DNA of 64,000 nucleotides from Litsea cubeba (GCA_012931725.1 CM022946.1:112245819-112309818); one strand, 5' to 3'. Counted from the stretch's first letter, positions 35,196 to 48,272 are shown. The notes: generated by a model not told the origin, from the sequence alone. Program-made: numbers and translations.

Positions 35196-38100
35196 CTCTC
35201 TCTCTCTATATATATATATATCATACATTTCGTGGATGATGGTATATAATCATGACACAATTTGCATTCTTTTGGTTTTGGTCATTTTCAGCTTTGATCG
35301 TGACTGGAAGAAAATTGAGGCATTTGTTGGCTCAAAGACTGTTATTCAGGTAAATTTAAATGCATCACTTGCCTGTTGCTAAATTAGTTATATCTTCTAT
35401 AAAATTACTATCCCAACTAATATGCTAGAGGCATGCCCAGAAATTGAAATATTCTTTTTTCTACTATAGGCTGCACCTTTGGTAGACGATTCTTACAACC
35501 GAAACCCAGAACTTGTGATAGTGTTTGGTAATGTTGACTTAGATTTTGGGTCTAGCTCTAGATCCTTTCTCCTTTTATGTAACACTTATCATATGAGAGT
35601 CATTACTGGGGCCCAAAACTTGTACAGCGATATGGTGTGTGGTAAAACTGATTCAGAATTTGCATCTGGCACTTGACCCTTTTTCCATTTAATGTAGCAC
35701 TAATAATATTCCCTCAGTAGCTTAGAACTCCACTATTGGTATTTTCTGTTTTTGTGCTGTTAGGTTTCTATCTTTTTTTAACATTTATTTATAGAATAAA
35801 AAGGTGATGTCTGTAGATTCGCAGCCATGCCCAGAAATATTTTTTGAAGGTCCAAAAGAATGGCACAAGTGAACATGTGCCACCACCTCGGCCAAAGAGG
35901 AAAGCAGCTCATCCATATCCTCAAAAGGCATCTAAAAATGGTGAGAATAGTTCAGCTCTGTTATGTTCATTTTCCATTTTTGTTTTTGAATTATTCAGTT
36001 TCTTATTTATTTTTAAATTTGTCAGCTCCACTACCATCACAAGCAACTGCACGATTTCAATCTTCATCATGTCTTATTGAACCGGGGTGTGGAGTCAGGA
36101 TGGATTCATCTTCAATGCTTAGGAGCTCTACCCCAAATGCAGCCATGTCTTCATGGGCCCAAAATTCTACTCTACCAGTTAATGCATCACTTAATGCATC
36201 ACATGTGATGAAAGGTTTTTTTCTCGATCAACTTATGCTTTTGCTCTTGATGTTCTGAAATAATGGTTATTTTTATTAGAGTTTTTCTAAGCCTACTTGC
36301 AATATACTTCCACACTTGCATGCCTGAACACATGTCACCTGTTGCAATGATGAATGTGGATAAGTGCGGAATCAAGTGAGAAAACCAGTCTCACAAAATA
36401 AGCAACACGCAGCGGAAGAGAGACAAGATTTACTAGGTTCGTCACTAAGGGCTACATTCGTGGGTTAAGAGGAAGAAAAGTCTTCCACTAGATAAAAGGT
36501 GGAAAAACTATAATACAAAGGTCTTTGATAATATTCAATGCATAAAACTGCACAAGACGGTCCTCAAAACAAGATTCTTTTTCGCTTGTTGTCGTAAACC
36601 CATTCGCTGCTTGGTAATTTCACTTTACTAGTGAAGTGAGGTGAAGGGTCATTTCAAGAGACAATAAAAGAAAAGGGGTCAAATCAAAACATACCATATT
36701 TCAAAAAAACACCTCTTCTTTTTTAACCAAAGAAGTCAAAATGTTACTTTTCCATGCCACTAAATGACAAAAAGCTATCTTCTTTTTTTTAAAATGTAAA
36801 AAGAAGCTACATTCTCAGTTTACTAAATGACAAAAGGCCATCACTTTTGATTTGACCCCTGTTCTTTTTTTGTTGACCATTCACCTCACTTCACTTTATT
36901 AGTGAAGTTACCAAACAGGCCCGGGGGGCTTGTTTGTGTAATGCCGCGGAAGAGGAAAAAGGCCTTACCTTTCTGCCTGGGGGGCTTGTTTGTTTGTGTA
37001 ATGCCGCGGATTCCTCTTCTGTGGAAATGCTTTTTTGACAGGGGGAGGTTGGATTTGCGTTTCTTATCTCGCGTAGAAAAGATCTTACAAAAATTGGGAT
37101 TTTCGGTGGAGAGCGTGTTTGCACCGAATGACCAAAATAGACTGCGTGGAATATAAAGAGTTCTTACCTTTCCGTTTCTGCAGGAAAAAGGCCTGCATAA
37201 GCTTGCCCTAAGTTTAGAAAGTAGAAAACCGAATGAGCTTTGACACCCGTAACTTTCCCTTTTTTAATTATGTTGGAAAAATCATCTTTGAACCCAATTA
37301 GAATATTGCTAAAAGCTAACATAAGCTCTCTAAGGACTCTTTACCAAAATCTATCATTGAGTAACAACCTTTTATTTTCATCACCAACTTGTGCTGCGCA
37401 AGATCAAAGTTACAAGTCTAGATTTGCACTGCTCAGTTCATTAAGTAGGCCTCATGAGCATATGAAAAGTGGACCATCACTGGCCTTGGTTCTTAACTGT
37501 TCGATGTTTTGTTTAGCTGTGACCCACTAAATGAGTGGAACAGCCTGATTTTTGGGCAAGGAAACAACAAGGTGAACCCGCTGTCAATGACTTGGTATTA
37601 CAAGTGACCTTGTTGATATTTCTTCCATGCAGTAGTGTTAGTAGGCTTAGCAAAACTCTGGTTTTAAGCAAACAAATTCAATGGGCCTTATTTTACTTTT
37701 CCAGATGCTATAGATCCTGTGGGACCTATGCTAGTAAAAAATTACTGTTGCAGTAGTACTGAAACCAATCCTGGGACATGGCCAACTTGTGCAATAACTG
37801 ATCAAGGAACTTGTGGTCCTCCTCTTCAAGGTAAGTATCTCTTTCAGTGATGTAAGTTTCAGCATCAATGAGCAAGTGTACTAATATATACTATTTCCAA
37901 GTTTGATTTCATATTTGTTGTCAAAAAATAACATGAAAGTATATTTAATCGAAGAATGCTGCGATAGTTGTATATGCTTAGTGTACCCATATCATACTCA
38001 ATTTGGGACTAATTACTGAATTGACACTTTTTGTTATGGTCTAGCTGTATCTTAATTTAGTCTAAATGCATTAGGCATGGTTAATACTAGCTCCTCATTG

Positions 38101-41100
38101 TACAATGCATCAAGAGCATGTGTAGAAGGCCGGGGTGTTGGGGGGGGGGGGGGGATCATGCCTCTAACCCCTTCATCCATGACCCACAAGTTTGACGGCT
38201 TTATATTAAAGGAAAAAAAAAAGACCCTCAATCCAACAGTCGGTGGGTGAAAATCAGGAGGGGGGGTGGGGTCCTGTGTGTGTGAATGGTTTGGATGGAT
38301 CATAAGGTGGGTCCGCTGGAAGTTCTCACCATAAGGATGTAGAGGAATATTTCCCATGTATGCATGTATCTCAAGGAGGAGGGGAAAAAGAGATCGGGGC
38401 ATCCCAATAATGTACTATTTCACAATTCTCCTTATTAGGGACGATCTAGTGCTTTGATCCTTAAATTACAGCCATAGTTCAAAACATGATTCCCGACTTG
38501 TAATGGCCACCGCCACAACCGTTATGCAGCAGCTGATATAGTCAACCAAATCATGTTATCGCTTTGTTCACTTGTTAATTTTGAAATAATTTTATAAAAC
38601 CTCAAAGATGAAACTTCAAAAATCTCTAATTTTAAGGCCTTTTAGGTGTTTTAGATGTGCATAAAACATAAAAATACAGTGTACCGTTATATAGTTAGTT
38701 GCTTTGTATTCTATATATTTGTGCTTCAGTCCTTTATATTTGCGTAAAGGCAGCATTCACCATCAAAACTAGTACATGACAGTTGAAATTGTTACATAAT
38801 GGCTGTTATATTTGATGATGCCAAAATTGGGTTTCGGACACCACCGGTCAAGTAATAAATGCAGTAATAAATGCGGTAAATAAATGAGAGAGAGAAAGGG
38901 GAATTTATAGTGGTTCTGTCTGTGTGACCTACATCCACTTCGTAAAGGCAGAGGTTGCCTGTGGTATTTTACTTCTCCAATGAGTAGGGATTACAGGCTA
39001 GGAGAATACAAGAGTAGAAAAATGGGAAGATATTAATTGCCCCTCAAGTGCTGGTGGGGTTCCTCGATTTATAATCCTCCCCTAACAGATAGGGACGACT
39101 CTTCAGCAACGTTTGCCCTGCTTGAATGGAGCCTTCGAACTGCCCTCGCGCTGGACGAGGCAGGTAAGATATTCTCCGCAGGACCTGGTAAAAGCGGGAC
39201 TGCTTCCGAAGCGACGTGGCTGCCTTGACTTGGCCAAGGTATGTGGATCTGGACCCGGACCTGAACGGATCAATCGGGCTTCCACTGATTTGGACCTTGG
39301 CTCATTGGGCTATTCTGACCTAAGTCATCCTCAATCCTCATGGGTTGGGTCATTTGGGCCTGACTCATCAATATTAAACCTTGATTAGACCAAAATTATT
39401 GTGTGATCAAGCATCAGAATCCTGGGCAATGAAGCACTAGTGATAAGTAAATCTATTTCCAAATTTGCTGAAAGATTTATGTGTTTTAGTCTGTCAAACT
39501 CAATGTACCATCACAATAATGGTGCGCAGTATGCATGCCATCAGATCCAGCTTTGTCATTAAGTGGGGAAAACAATTTGATGTTAATTGTTGCACCAGTT
39601 GAGAGAAATGGCATTGATAAAATGTGAGCCTTCCTATGTGCATGAACGGTCAGGTGGGTCAAGTCCTGACCAACAGAATGAATAGGGTCTGTACTTCTGT
39701 GCCCATATTATTGGAGCAGTGCCAAGTGCTTTCTTGTCTTCAAAGTAGGTAATGCATACAGTGGCTAGGCCTATTTGGATGCGACCAATATATTAATTTA
39801 TGATGTTTATCATTTCAGGGACAGTTTATCACAATGTTTACATATGCATTCTTATTTGTGAATTTATATTTACTTATGCATGTGCATGCATAGATACTTG
39901 CAAATACACCATGTATATTTTTTAATGTTCGTTTTAGTTCATTTCTATTTATCCTGTCCCGTAGTGCTTGTTATATTCGCTTTGGCACATAATTTTTCCT
40001 TTTTTTTTTTTTGAGCAGTTATGCCAGACTTTGCTCAAGTATACAGCTTCATTGGCAGTGTCTTTGATCCTAATACAAGTGGTCATTTAAAGAAACTGAA
40101 GGAGATGGATCCTATTAATGTTGAAGTGGTATCTTTTCTTATTCAACCTAAATCATTTTTCTCGCCTTAGATGTCTAAAGACAACTTTTTTTTTTCTGAA
40201 TGATGCTTTTCATCAAAGAATGTTGGTAGTGATATGATTAGTAGAATCTTGTACATAGTAAGTCAAAGCAGATCTTTTAACAGCTCATTCTCTGTTCACT
40301 GCATTCATTTAGAGCCAGGAAGCAGAGTTTTATGTTCTCAGTTCCATATAGTCTACCAAATTTTTTGTACCTTTTTAGTGGTTATTCGTCTCCTCTATTT
40401 ATTTTGCATTCTTCATTAGTTTATTAACTCAAGTGTTTCGGCTTCCATATCCTCAAGCACTACGTTATCAAAAATATCCTCAAGCACTACTTCAGAGCAA
40501 TTCACTCCTTAGTCCTTACTGTCCCTAGACTAGTTTCTAGTGGAAAGATACTAGAATGTTTGCTCATGATTTTTAATGTTTTCTGCTACCTACTCCCCTA
40601 TTGAATAGAAGTGTTACCATTGAAAACATTCTTGCATTCTTGATTCTTCTAGCTGTGTCAAAGGTAACTTTATATAGTTATAAATATAATCTATATGGGA
40701 TCACTTGTACAGTACAGTATCTTGCAATTCATAAATTGGAAAATTTGATGGGACTTCCATTCACTTTTGAATCAAAAGGTGATATTTATTAACTGATTTA
40801 AAAATTTCTATGTAAAATCTATGTTTAACATTTATTGTTTATTTGTAAGTTACCTTACAAAAGGATAAGATGAAAATAGATACCCCCATATTAACCTATG
40901 CTTTAGGTTGCCAAGTAAATACCCTTATCCATATGCTACCTACCATTCCCATGATGACACCCATACACTTGCCTGGATAACATTTTAAAACTCAATTTCC
41001 TGACTTCTACATTTCAAATTTTTACCCATCTTTATCTCCTGTTTTGTTTACACAAGGTAGTATTGAAGATACCTGCAACTCAATAATATTGAGATGGTTC

Positions 41101-44100
41101 TGTGATGATTAATGAACACGTTAGAATTGGGTTGTGGCAACATTATGATGCCTGCATGATTTCTCTTATGCAACCTTCTAGACTCCTGATTGGCTTGTGG
41201 ATGTTTTGCACTCCTTCGGATTTTTACCGTTTTGAGAATTTCAACAATTGGAGAAACTCCTAGGAGATTGAGAACTACTTCCAAAACCCAAGTATTTATA
41301 GAAAAACAAACTTGGATTTCATATCAACCTGATAATGCTAATTTCGGTTATTAATTAGGGTTTTTTCTTTAATGTTGTATCATTCATTTTCAAGAATGAA
41401 AATTATTGTCCTAATTTCCATGCAACATGTAACAAATGCAAATAACTGAAATGGATGAAAGTGATATTAAATCTATAATTGAACTAATATTTGATTTTCT
41501 TTAGCCCATTGTTAATTGGGTGCCTCTTGAGCTGAATGATGGCTACTGTTGTTTTAAGTGGATCTTCTATAGATGGAGATTATGGTAATATTTTGACCAC
41601 GCATGCATGTCTACAGCAACACTGTAATTTGTAGCATGTCTGTTGCATGAATTGGAGGGCAATTTGGATCCGCAGAAGTTAGTGCAAGTAATTCGTATTA
41701 TGTGTAACTGTGTAAGCATAAAGTTCTTGCATTTGGAATAACCTGAGTTGCATGCAAGTGAAGAGTAAAGTTTTCTGCCTTGCAGCAACCGCTTACTGGT
41801 AACAAGAATTAGAAGTAATTAGAGATACTGGTGACTGAGTACATTTACTGATTCCTAGTACTGAAATTGGGTGTAGTGCTTGATTGCTTCACCCTACGTT
41901 ACGCATTAAGAATTAAAGTTGTATGCATGGTTTTTACGCGCGTGCGCACACACAACGCACACACACACACATATATATTATATGTATGTGTAAGCGATAT
42001 CCTAGATGCGTTTTGCCAATGGGGTTTAGTGCTTGGCTTGTTTATTGTTCTAGCATCCATCTAAGATGTGTTAAAACAAATTTCTGCTTTCCATGATGGA
42101 AAATGCTTGTGACTTAACAAGTAATGGATTTTCTTTGCTGCCTTTCCAGGTGGTGCTGTTGATGAAAAACCTTTCTGTCAATTTGTCTAGCCCAGATTTT
42201 GAGGGTCATGTGAGTGCTTTTTCCCCTGATACCTTCAGTCTTTACATAACATCATTTATTTCATAGAACAGTGTTGCCACAAAGCGAATTTGGGCCATTA
42301 AGCGAAGCAGGATTCAATTGTTTGAAGTTCTAGTTGTGTTCTTTAATGACCATTTTATTTATGCCACTGTTCTAGTTATCAGTGTTAAAATTTGTTGAGA
42401 GAATGCACAAAAATGCAGTAGTTGGTGAAAGCAAGTAGACTAAAATAGGGAAAAAATTTTAATTGTACTATATATGCCTGCGATGCAGGATATTAAAGCT
42501 GGCTTCTGGAAATGCAAGCATGTAGATGAGTATACAAATACATGGTATGGAACTATTGTCACAATGCTCTCTAGATTAAGCAAATAAATGTGGCTACACC
42601 CAATAGTTCATTAACAAACTGATGCATGACCACTGGAATTTAATCACATAGAATTTCATTTAACTAAAACAAGTGAGAAGTGCAATTGGCATATAAGGAC
42701 TCCGAGGTGTAAAGCAGACCCTTCCCTTATTTTGCATCTCAACCAGAGCAAAGAGCAAGAGCAAGAAACTGGAGCAAAGTGCTATTGGCATAGAGGGACT
42801 CTTTTTAGTTAAGATGAAAATATCTATAGATGGTTTAGTTGGCTGAGATTATGTTTAGGGCATATTTTGTTGAAAGAATGTACGTAAGCAATGAAAAGCT
42901 GACACAACCCTTAGCTTTCGGCTGTATTTATTTGTGTTCTAAGAAAATCTCTAAGAGTGGGAAAAGTGGGTGTACTTATCCATTTGGGCTGTATGATCCA
43001 TAGTTTTGAAAATCGGAATCGTATCACAAATCGTTCATATTATTGAAGCGAATCGAATCGCAAATCGTAGTATTATTTAATTTTCTAATAAAGGTGGAAA
43101 AATAATTAAAAATTAAAAGGAAAATGAAAAAGAAAGAAGTAGTTATTCATAACCATCAATTTTCCCATTGACAGCTGTATAAATACAATGACAAATAAGT
43201 ATATCATACAATTATATCAAGAACATCATGACACATTAATATATAATAAATGATATGTGTAAATAGTTAAATAAGTTTAAGGTATCAATAAATAATTATT
43301 TTTTATTATTTTTAAATCAAAATATAAAAGTTAAAAAATCCAAACCATCAATATTACAAAGTAGGATATCTCTTAAAGTTAAGAAAGTGTTCATCAATAA
43401 AAAAAAAAACCAGAAGAGTTTTTTTTTTTGAAAACAAAGAAGAAGATATAGACAAGTTCTATACGTACAATCGAACGCTTTACTAATTTCTAAAACCTCC
43501 CCAAAGGCGCAAAAATTCGTAAGAGGATTTATTAACTACTAAATAACATTTTAAAAGCAAAAACACTAAAAGAAAGAAAGAATAAAGAAAGAAAAGGTAA
43601 AATATTGTTAATATTAACTTATTGGTTGTAGTTATTCGCACTCAACCGAATCGCTTGATGCATAAGATTCGATGAAACAAGTCTCAAATCGTAAGATTCA
43701 CACATGAATCCTAGGATTTACCTATAAATGGGATTCGTTGTATAGATATGAATCGTTTTCCTTAGGATTCGGGATACAAATAGGAATACGAATCGTAGGA
43801 TTCTGATAACTACTATGAACAACCTTGATTCAAGTGGTGGTTCTACATGTTTTTGTCTTGTTGTGTCCATTCTATTGTTTTTCATTGTCGGTGTGGTTTT
43901 TCCCCTACTACATTGGGCTACTGGTATAGGCAGTTTTCAAAATCGGAATCGTATCGCAAATCGTTCATACCAATGAATTGAATCGAATCGCGAATCTTAG
44001 GATTTTTTATTTTTCTAATAAAAATAAAAGTAATTAAAAATTAAAAGCAAAAAAGTAATTATTCATAACCATCCATTTTCCCCTTTACAACAGTATAAAT

Positions 44101-45090
44101 ATAATAACAAGTAAGTCCATCTTACAATCATATTTAGGAAGTTTCGTTAACTGCTAAATAACCTTTTAAAAATAAAAGTGCTAAAAGAAAGAAAGAAAAG
44201 AGGTAAAAGATTATTAATATTAACTTATTGGTTTTAGCTATTCTCGCTTAACCAAATTGACTGAATCGTAAGATTCGATGAAATGAGTATCAAATCGTAG
44301 GATTCACACCTGAATCTTAAGATTCATTTGTAAATGAGATTCGTTGCATAGATATGAATCGTTTTCTTAAGATTTGAGATACGAATCGTAGGATTTTGAT
44401 AACTATGGGTATAGGTGTGATTCTATAAGTTGAGGACCCATGGATCGATCCTCGGGCATGTGCGTGAAACCAAGGTGCCAACACCACTCAACCATGAGTG
44501 TGTTGGCGGTTGCTGATGGATTTGGTAGGAGTTTGGGCTCTTTACTTGTTCTTCATGTTGTGTCAAACAGGAGAATAACAATTTTAGTTCTCCTATGGTC
44601 TTTGTAGCTTTTGTTCTTTTCTTTGTACTTCTATCAACTTCCACAGGTTTCTTACAAAAGTTGACCTGTATTAATAAAATATGTCCCCCATATGTATAGA
44701 GAATATATTTTTGGAAGACTTTCAAGGGTTGACTTTATGAAGATTGCTGGATTAGAGAGAGAGAGAGTCCCTACTCCCAATACTCAATTCATATAAACTC
44801 TTGCTTCATGTGTGGAGTCGAGTGACTTAACTCTTTTACTGTGATTTGTACAGAGAAGGGTACTTTCATCGTACGATGTCTCCAAGGAAGCTAAACCTCA
44901 CAATGCGAGCAACGCATTCCAAGCCTCTGACTCGCACAAGGCTCCATCCAGGTAAAAGAAGCTAGCGAAACTTTGTATTAATTTAGCATGGCATGCTATA
45001 AATATGATTTTAGTATGAGTTCTGACTGCAAGAATTACTTTCAGGCTGAAGCTGGGAGATCATCAAGCACCTGTTCCAGTGGCCATTTAA
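32886..45090 (+). CDS. RVE6/8-like: REVEILLE-type (RVE6/RVE8 group) MYB-like clock transcription factor
   Basis: Nine coding exons: 32886-33043, 35292-35349, 35817-35940, 36026-36214, 37705-37830, 40019-40128, 42150-42209, 44854-44951, 45045-45090. All junctions are GT-AG, phases agree, and the sum is 969 nt (322 aa). Residues about 26-90 are the single MYB-like domain (KIRKPYTITKSRESWTEQEH, SHAQKYF at 75-81, split by intron 2), then the PPPRPKRKAAHPYP block. The C-terminal LCL domain begins MPDFAQVYSFIGSVFDP at about 220. This is the LHY/CCA1-like RVE8/LCL subfamily, which binds the evening element in nuclei and activates evening-phased clock genes with LNK partners. The ATG at 32886 precedes MALPGLGSMS; an upstream in-frame TTG is not a start. 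The last exon is the least certain: reading through intron 8 would end the protein two codons later (AGG TAA). Large introns carry MITEs and a tandem array. Confidence 0.9.
33052..33140 (+). repeat. CT microsatellite and duplicated splice donor
   Basis: A CT run follows the exon 1 donor. GCAGCTGTATGTTCTGATTC occurs at the exon 1 donor (33040-33059) and again at 33111-33130, so the donor and its context are duplicated 71 bp apart. Confidence 0.85.
33180..34035 (+). repeat. 140-bp tandem array in RVE intron 1, about six units
   Basis: The landmark (T)TG(C/A)(A/C)(T/A)TTTGTTTTG recurs at 33263, 33401, 33542, 33689, 33822 and 33962, a spacing of 133-147 bp. Each unit has AACTTGGGTT before the landmark and GA(G/A)A(C/T)T(T)GGG(T)TT, then (G)GTT(G/C)ATGG, after it. 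Units are diverged, with small indels. Confidence 0.85.
34517..34562 (+). repeat. (TA)n(GA)n microsatellite in RVE intron 1
   Basis: A TA run changes directly into a GA run. It is polymorphic-type sequence with no coding role. Confidence 0.9.
35161..35218 (+). repeat. 34-base C homopolymer followed by (TC)n(TA)n
   Basis: An uninterrupted run of 34 C lies at 35161-35194, then short TC and TA runs, about 75 bp before RVE exon 2. Its true length is doubtful in any assembly. On the minus strand it is a G-run able to form quadruplexes. Confidence 0.85.
36611..36914. mobile_element. MITE in RVE intron 4
   Basis: The left end TTGGTAATTTCACTTTACTA and the complement of the right end (TTGGTAACTTCACTAATAAA) start an inverted repeat of about 70 bp, continuing GTGAAGTGAGGTGAA(G/T)GGTCA and AGGGGTCAAATCAAAA on both sides. 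It is 304 bp long, with no coding content and no clear target duplication. Confidence 0.75.
36922..37040 (+). repeat. 57-bp imperfect tandem repeat in RVE intron 4
   Basis: GGGGGGCTTGTTTGTGTAATGCCGCGGA occurs near 36922 and, with an extra TTTG, near 36979. It lies directly next to the MITE end. GGAAAAAGGCCT also recurs near 36953 and 37182. Confidence 0.7.
38140..38154 (+). repeat. 15-base G homopolymer in RVE intron 5
   Basis: A run of 15 G, with G-rich sequence again near 38258-38270. It has quadruplex potential, and the length is uncertain. Confidence 0.8.
38812..39400 (+). other. GC-rich LTR-like insert in RVE intron 5
   Basis: Composition and words (TGATGCCAAAATTGGGTTTC at the start, ATTGTGTGATCA near 39397, a CGATTTATAATCC TATA-like site, GGACCCGGACC) resemble a retrotransposon LTR. 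Open stretches on both strands (39037-39388) look compositional. No exact target duplication was found, so identity remains open. Confidence 0.4.
43001..43812. mobile_element. hAT-like MITE, copy 1, RVE intron 7
   Basis: It starts TAGTTTTGAAAATCGGAATCG and ends CGTAGGATTCTGATAACTA. The two ends are imperfect inverted repeats, and the interior is rich in GAATCG words in both orientations. It shares most of its ends and flanking internal words with the copy at 43931-44407 and is about 330 bp longer. The target duplication is unclear (a TATGA word on both sides). Confidence 0.65.
43931..44407. mobile_element. hAT-like MITE, copy 2, RVE intron 7
   Basis: It begins CAGTTTTCAAAATCGGAATC and ends GATTTTGATAACTATG. 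Perfect 8-bp duplications GGTATAGG flank it (43923-43930 and 44408-44415), the hAT signature. It lies 118 bp from copy 1 in the same orientation and is 477 bp long with no transposase. Confidence 0.88.
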
Positions 45091-48000
45091 CTTCGGAAGG
45101 TATAGTTTTGGCTATTGCATTTTGGATTTGCAAGGTGGAATGTATAGCACCACACTTGTTTGAGAAATCAACATGCAGCCATTCTGTTGTGTTGTGAATC
45201 CACATAAAGAGGGATAAAAAAAAATCAACAGCGGGAGGTGGATGTGAGTTTTTTGATCTGTACAGGACTGCATGTTTAGGTTTGAGGTTGAGTTTTGACT
45301 GTAAAGTTGTAAGATATTATGTAGAATATTTATGTTACATATATATTTTTTAGCTTAGAATCCAGCTACCAGTGGTAACCATGATACTTGAGAGTTGTTC
45401 GGATGTGTAGAAATCTGGCTACAATGCTACTTTAAACTGTAGTGTAGACGGTCATCTTCACCTTTTCTCCTCATCCAACCAGACCCTTTGTTGTACTCGG
45501 CTGTTTGTTTGCATGGGGATTGAGTACATAAAAATTCATGGTTAAAAGGGGTCTAACAAAGGATTATTCAAGAGGTGATGCGTGAAAGATATAAGGTAGT
45601 GATGTAGATGAGACTTAGAATTGAATTTCTAGGGTGATGGCTAGGTGTTTATTTCCCATCTTGATTCATTTTCTGAAGGGGGATTATTTGATGGTTGCTT
45701 TGGATATTCACCTTTGTTTCTTTCTGTTTTTACCACTTTCATCCACAAAAGTCTTAAGAATTCCTAGGAATTCAATTACATGAAATAAATGTCCCAAGGT
45801 CCTGATTGTTTGCATAAATACATAGGAATTGGACATTTAGGAATTCATGGTGGAATTAGCTCCAATGAACGATTATTTAAGAGGGGTGAAGGATATATGG
45901 TGGAGATGTTGATAAGACCTCAAATCTCCTACATATTAAATTACAAAGGTGAGGGCTGAGTATTAATTTCCGATCTTCCTTCCCTTGATTCGATTCTCGC
46001 TGAAGGGGAGGTTATGTGATGGTCATTTTTGGATATTCACATTTGATTTATTTTTATTAAAAGAATATGATCCTAGGTATTTAATTACATGAAACAAACA
46101 TGCACTAATGTTTTCCCTGTTATAGCCTCTGTTGCTTAGCTAATGCACTCCACTGAGTGGAAAAGACTCGGCACAAAACTAGCCAAGTTACATGGCTTGG
46201 TAAGTCGAGGTGAGTTAAATGAGTCTGGTGGAGTCTTGACTGACAGGGTACTTGGCCAACCTTGCGAGAGCAGGTGGACTTTATGAGATGAGCACTTGGA
46301 ACAAATTGGGCTTATGTTTGGATCCTCATAACTCTCTTAACCTGCACTTGATTTGTATGATGCACATATACTTCAAAATGGGTAACGTATCGTATCCGAT
46401 ACTTCACTTTTTACGTGTAAAATTCATATCTCTGCCATGTCTACAGCGTGTACTTATCGAATCAATGCCGTATCTAGGCATCATAGTTTGATTCTACTGT
46501 CTGAATCTAATTACCAGTAACAGTAAAAAAACAGCTGATTCACGGGCAACATTTAAAGGTGGATTTGAGTAGTTTGCTGGTTGCTGAACATTTTGGAGAT
46601 ATTTGCAATCTTCTTGGGGTTCACTTGAAAATCCCAGATCCCATCAATTCCTTTAAAAGAATAGGAGTGTATATTCTTCATCTCAAATTTAGCCTTTGAA
46701 ATGTCCAAGAAGGGTGCATGGGGAAGACTATGTATAATAGCCACAAAAGGCAATTGGTGGTGTGAATAAGTTACTTTTCGCCACAAAAGGCAATTGGTGG
46801 TGTGAATAAGTTACTTTTCTTTTCCTCTGGTTTTTTTGGATTTCTATGTGACTACACGATTAACATAATTCAGATGTCTTGGTTTAAATTCAATAATTCA
46901 ATGGTAGGTGAACTTAGATGACCCCTGAAGGGGTAGTAATTTTGTTCCAATTCAGATTTTCAGTGGTGTTAGTCCCAGATTTAATTTCCCCCAGACAGAT
47001 GCAACGAGTCTAAAGGCTTAAATGGCATCGTTTAGCACAACATAGGGTTTAAAATCCTCTGGGCTCTTTTGTTTCCATGGAATTAAATTCCAAAGAATTC
47101 ATGGGAAAATTGGTTCCAACAAAGGATTATATAAGGTGGAGATATAGATTGGACGTTGACTTTCCTATGATTTGATTTACTAGGATGATGGCTGGACATT
47201 CATTTTCCCATCTCTTAATTATTTTCTATTGATTATTTGATGGCTATTTTTGAATTTTCATTTTTTTTCTTTTTATTAGTTTTGGTTCAAAGGTGACTCC
47301 CAACTCACACTAAAATGGATCTTCGCCTTGGTTTCCTAAATTTTAGCCATTATAATTTCTATGAATTCAATTCCATGCAGATAATCAGGCTTTTTCCTTT
47401 TTCTTTTGAGAAAAGGGACCAACCATGACCCTTTAACCTCCTACACATTGCCTAACCAAACACTAAATTAAATTAAGCGACCACCTCAAATCCAAAATCA
47501 CTAGCCTGACCTTTGTCTCCATAAAGCAAGCAATCTTGCGTGGGAAAATAGGTGTTGAGATGGAACTAAAAGATGAAGCTACCAATCCCCGATGCCCCAA
47601 CAATGCAAGAGAACAACTTCCCCAAACAAAAACTGGGATTGTGCATCCTGCAGAAAACTTGAATCTTCCATGTGGACTTGAAATTGATTCCACAAGATGC
47701 TTTTTTAATCACTGACAACAAACTTAAAGCCGCCAATTAAGCAACTTGTGTAGCGTCTCTTAAAACAAACCAGATTATGGTACTATGGTGATCTTCCTCT
47801 AGATCCACCATGATTCGGCTGAAACAAAAATCAATCGTTGAACGGTCCATAGCTGCTGATCACCCTCATCAAATGTCAACCATTGGCTGGATTTCTCAAC
47901 TGTTGTAATTGCAAATAATAACAATCAGAAATCCATTCATCAGCTGGTAGGATCATCCAACTACTTAAGGAATATAACCGCCCTCTTCATGGTAGGCGCT

Positions 48001-48272
48001 ACTAGTTCAAACTTCAAACACAATATATGATTCCCCCCCTTCCTTCTATGCTTTATTTACTGTGGATGTTCTCTCTTTAGTTTGGTTTTACTTGAATGAA
48101 GAATGATCAAGAGCAAACCCAAATTCTCAATCAGCTGCCACACAAGGAAAAGCAACGAAAAGAAAAGAAAATTCATATTATACACCATCATCACAAAAAT
48201 CCCATTGAACAAAACAATCCTGCCCCTATCAGCCATGTCGAGCTTGAGGTTTATATTGAATAAAAGATATCA
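45091..48272. other. Convergent intergenic region between RVE and CBE1
   Basis: Holds the 3' flanks of both genes. Three related 290-320 bp repeats lie at about 45501-45791, 45802-46100 and 47061-47390. Each starts with TGTTT(G/C)CAT-like sequence, carries GGATTAT(T/A)(T/C)AAG, and ends near GAATTCAATT(A/C)CATG, which looks like a MITE family with weak inverted ends. A 40-bp perfect tandem duplication (CCACAAAAGGCAATTGGTGG start) lies at 46741-46819. No gene seen. Confidence 0.6.
46741..46819 (+). repeat. 40-bp perfect tandem duplication
   Basis: Units begin CCACAAAAGGCAATTGGTGG at 46741 and 46781 and run to TTACTTTTC. They are identical by eye. Confidence 0.92.

Noticed and set aside
39037..39388. 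Open stretches on both strands in RVE intron 5
   Set aside because: They fall in the LTR-like insert and do not join in phase with RVE exons.
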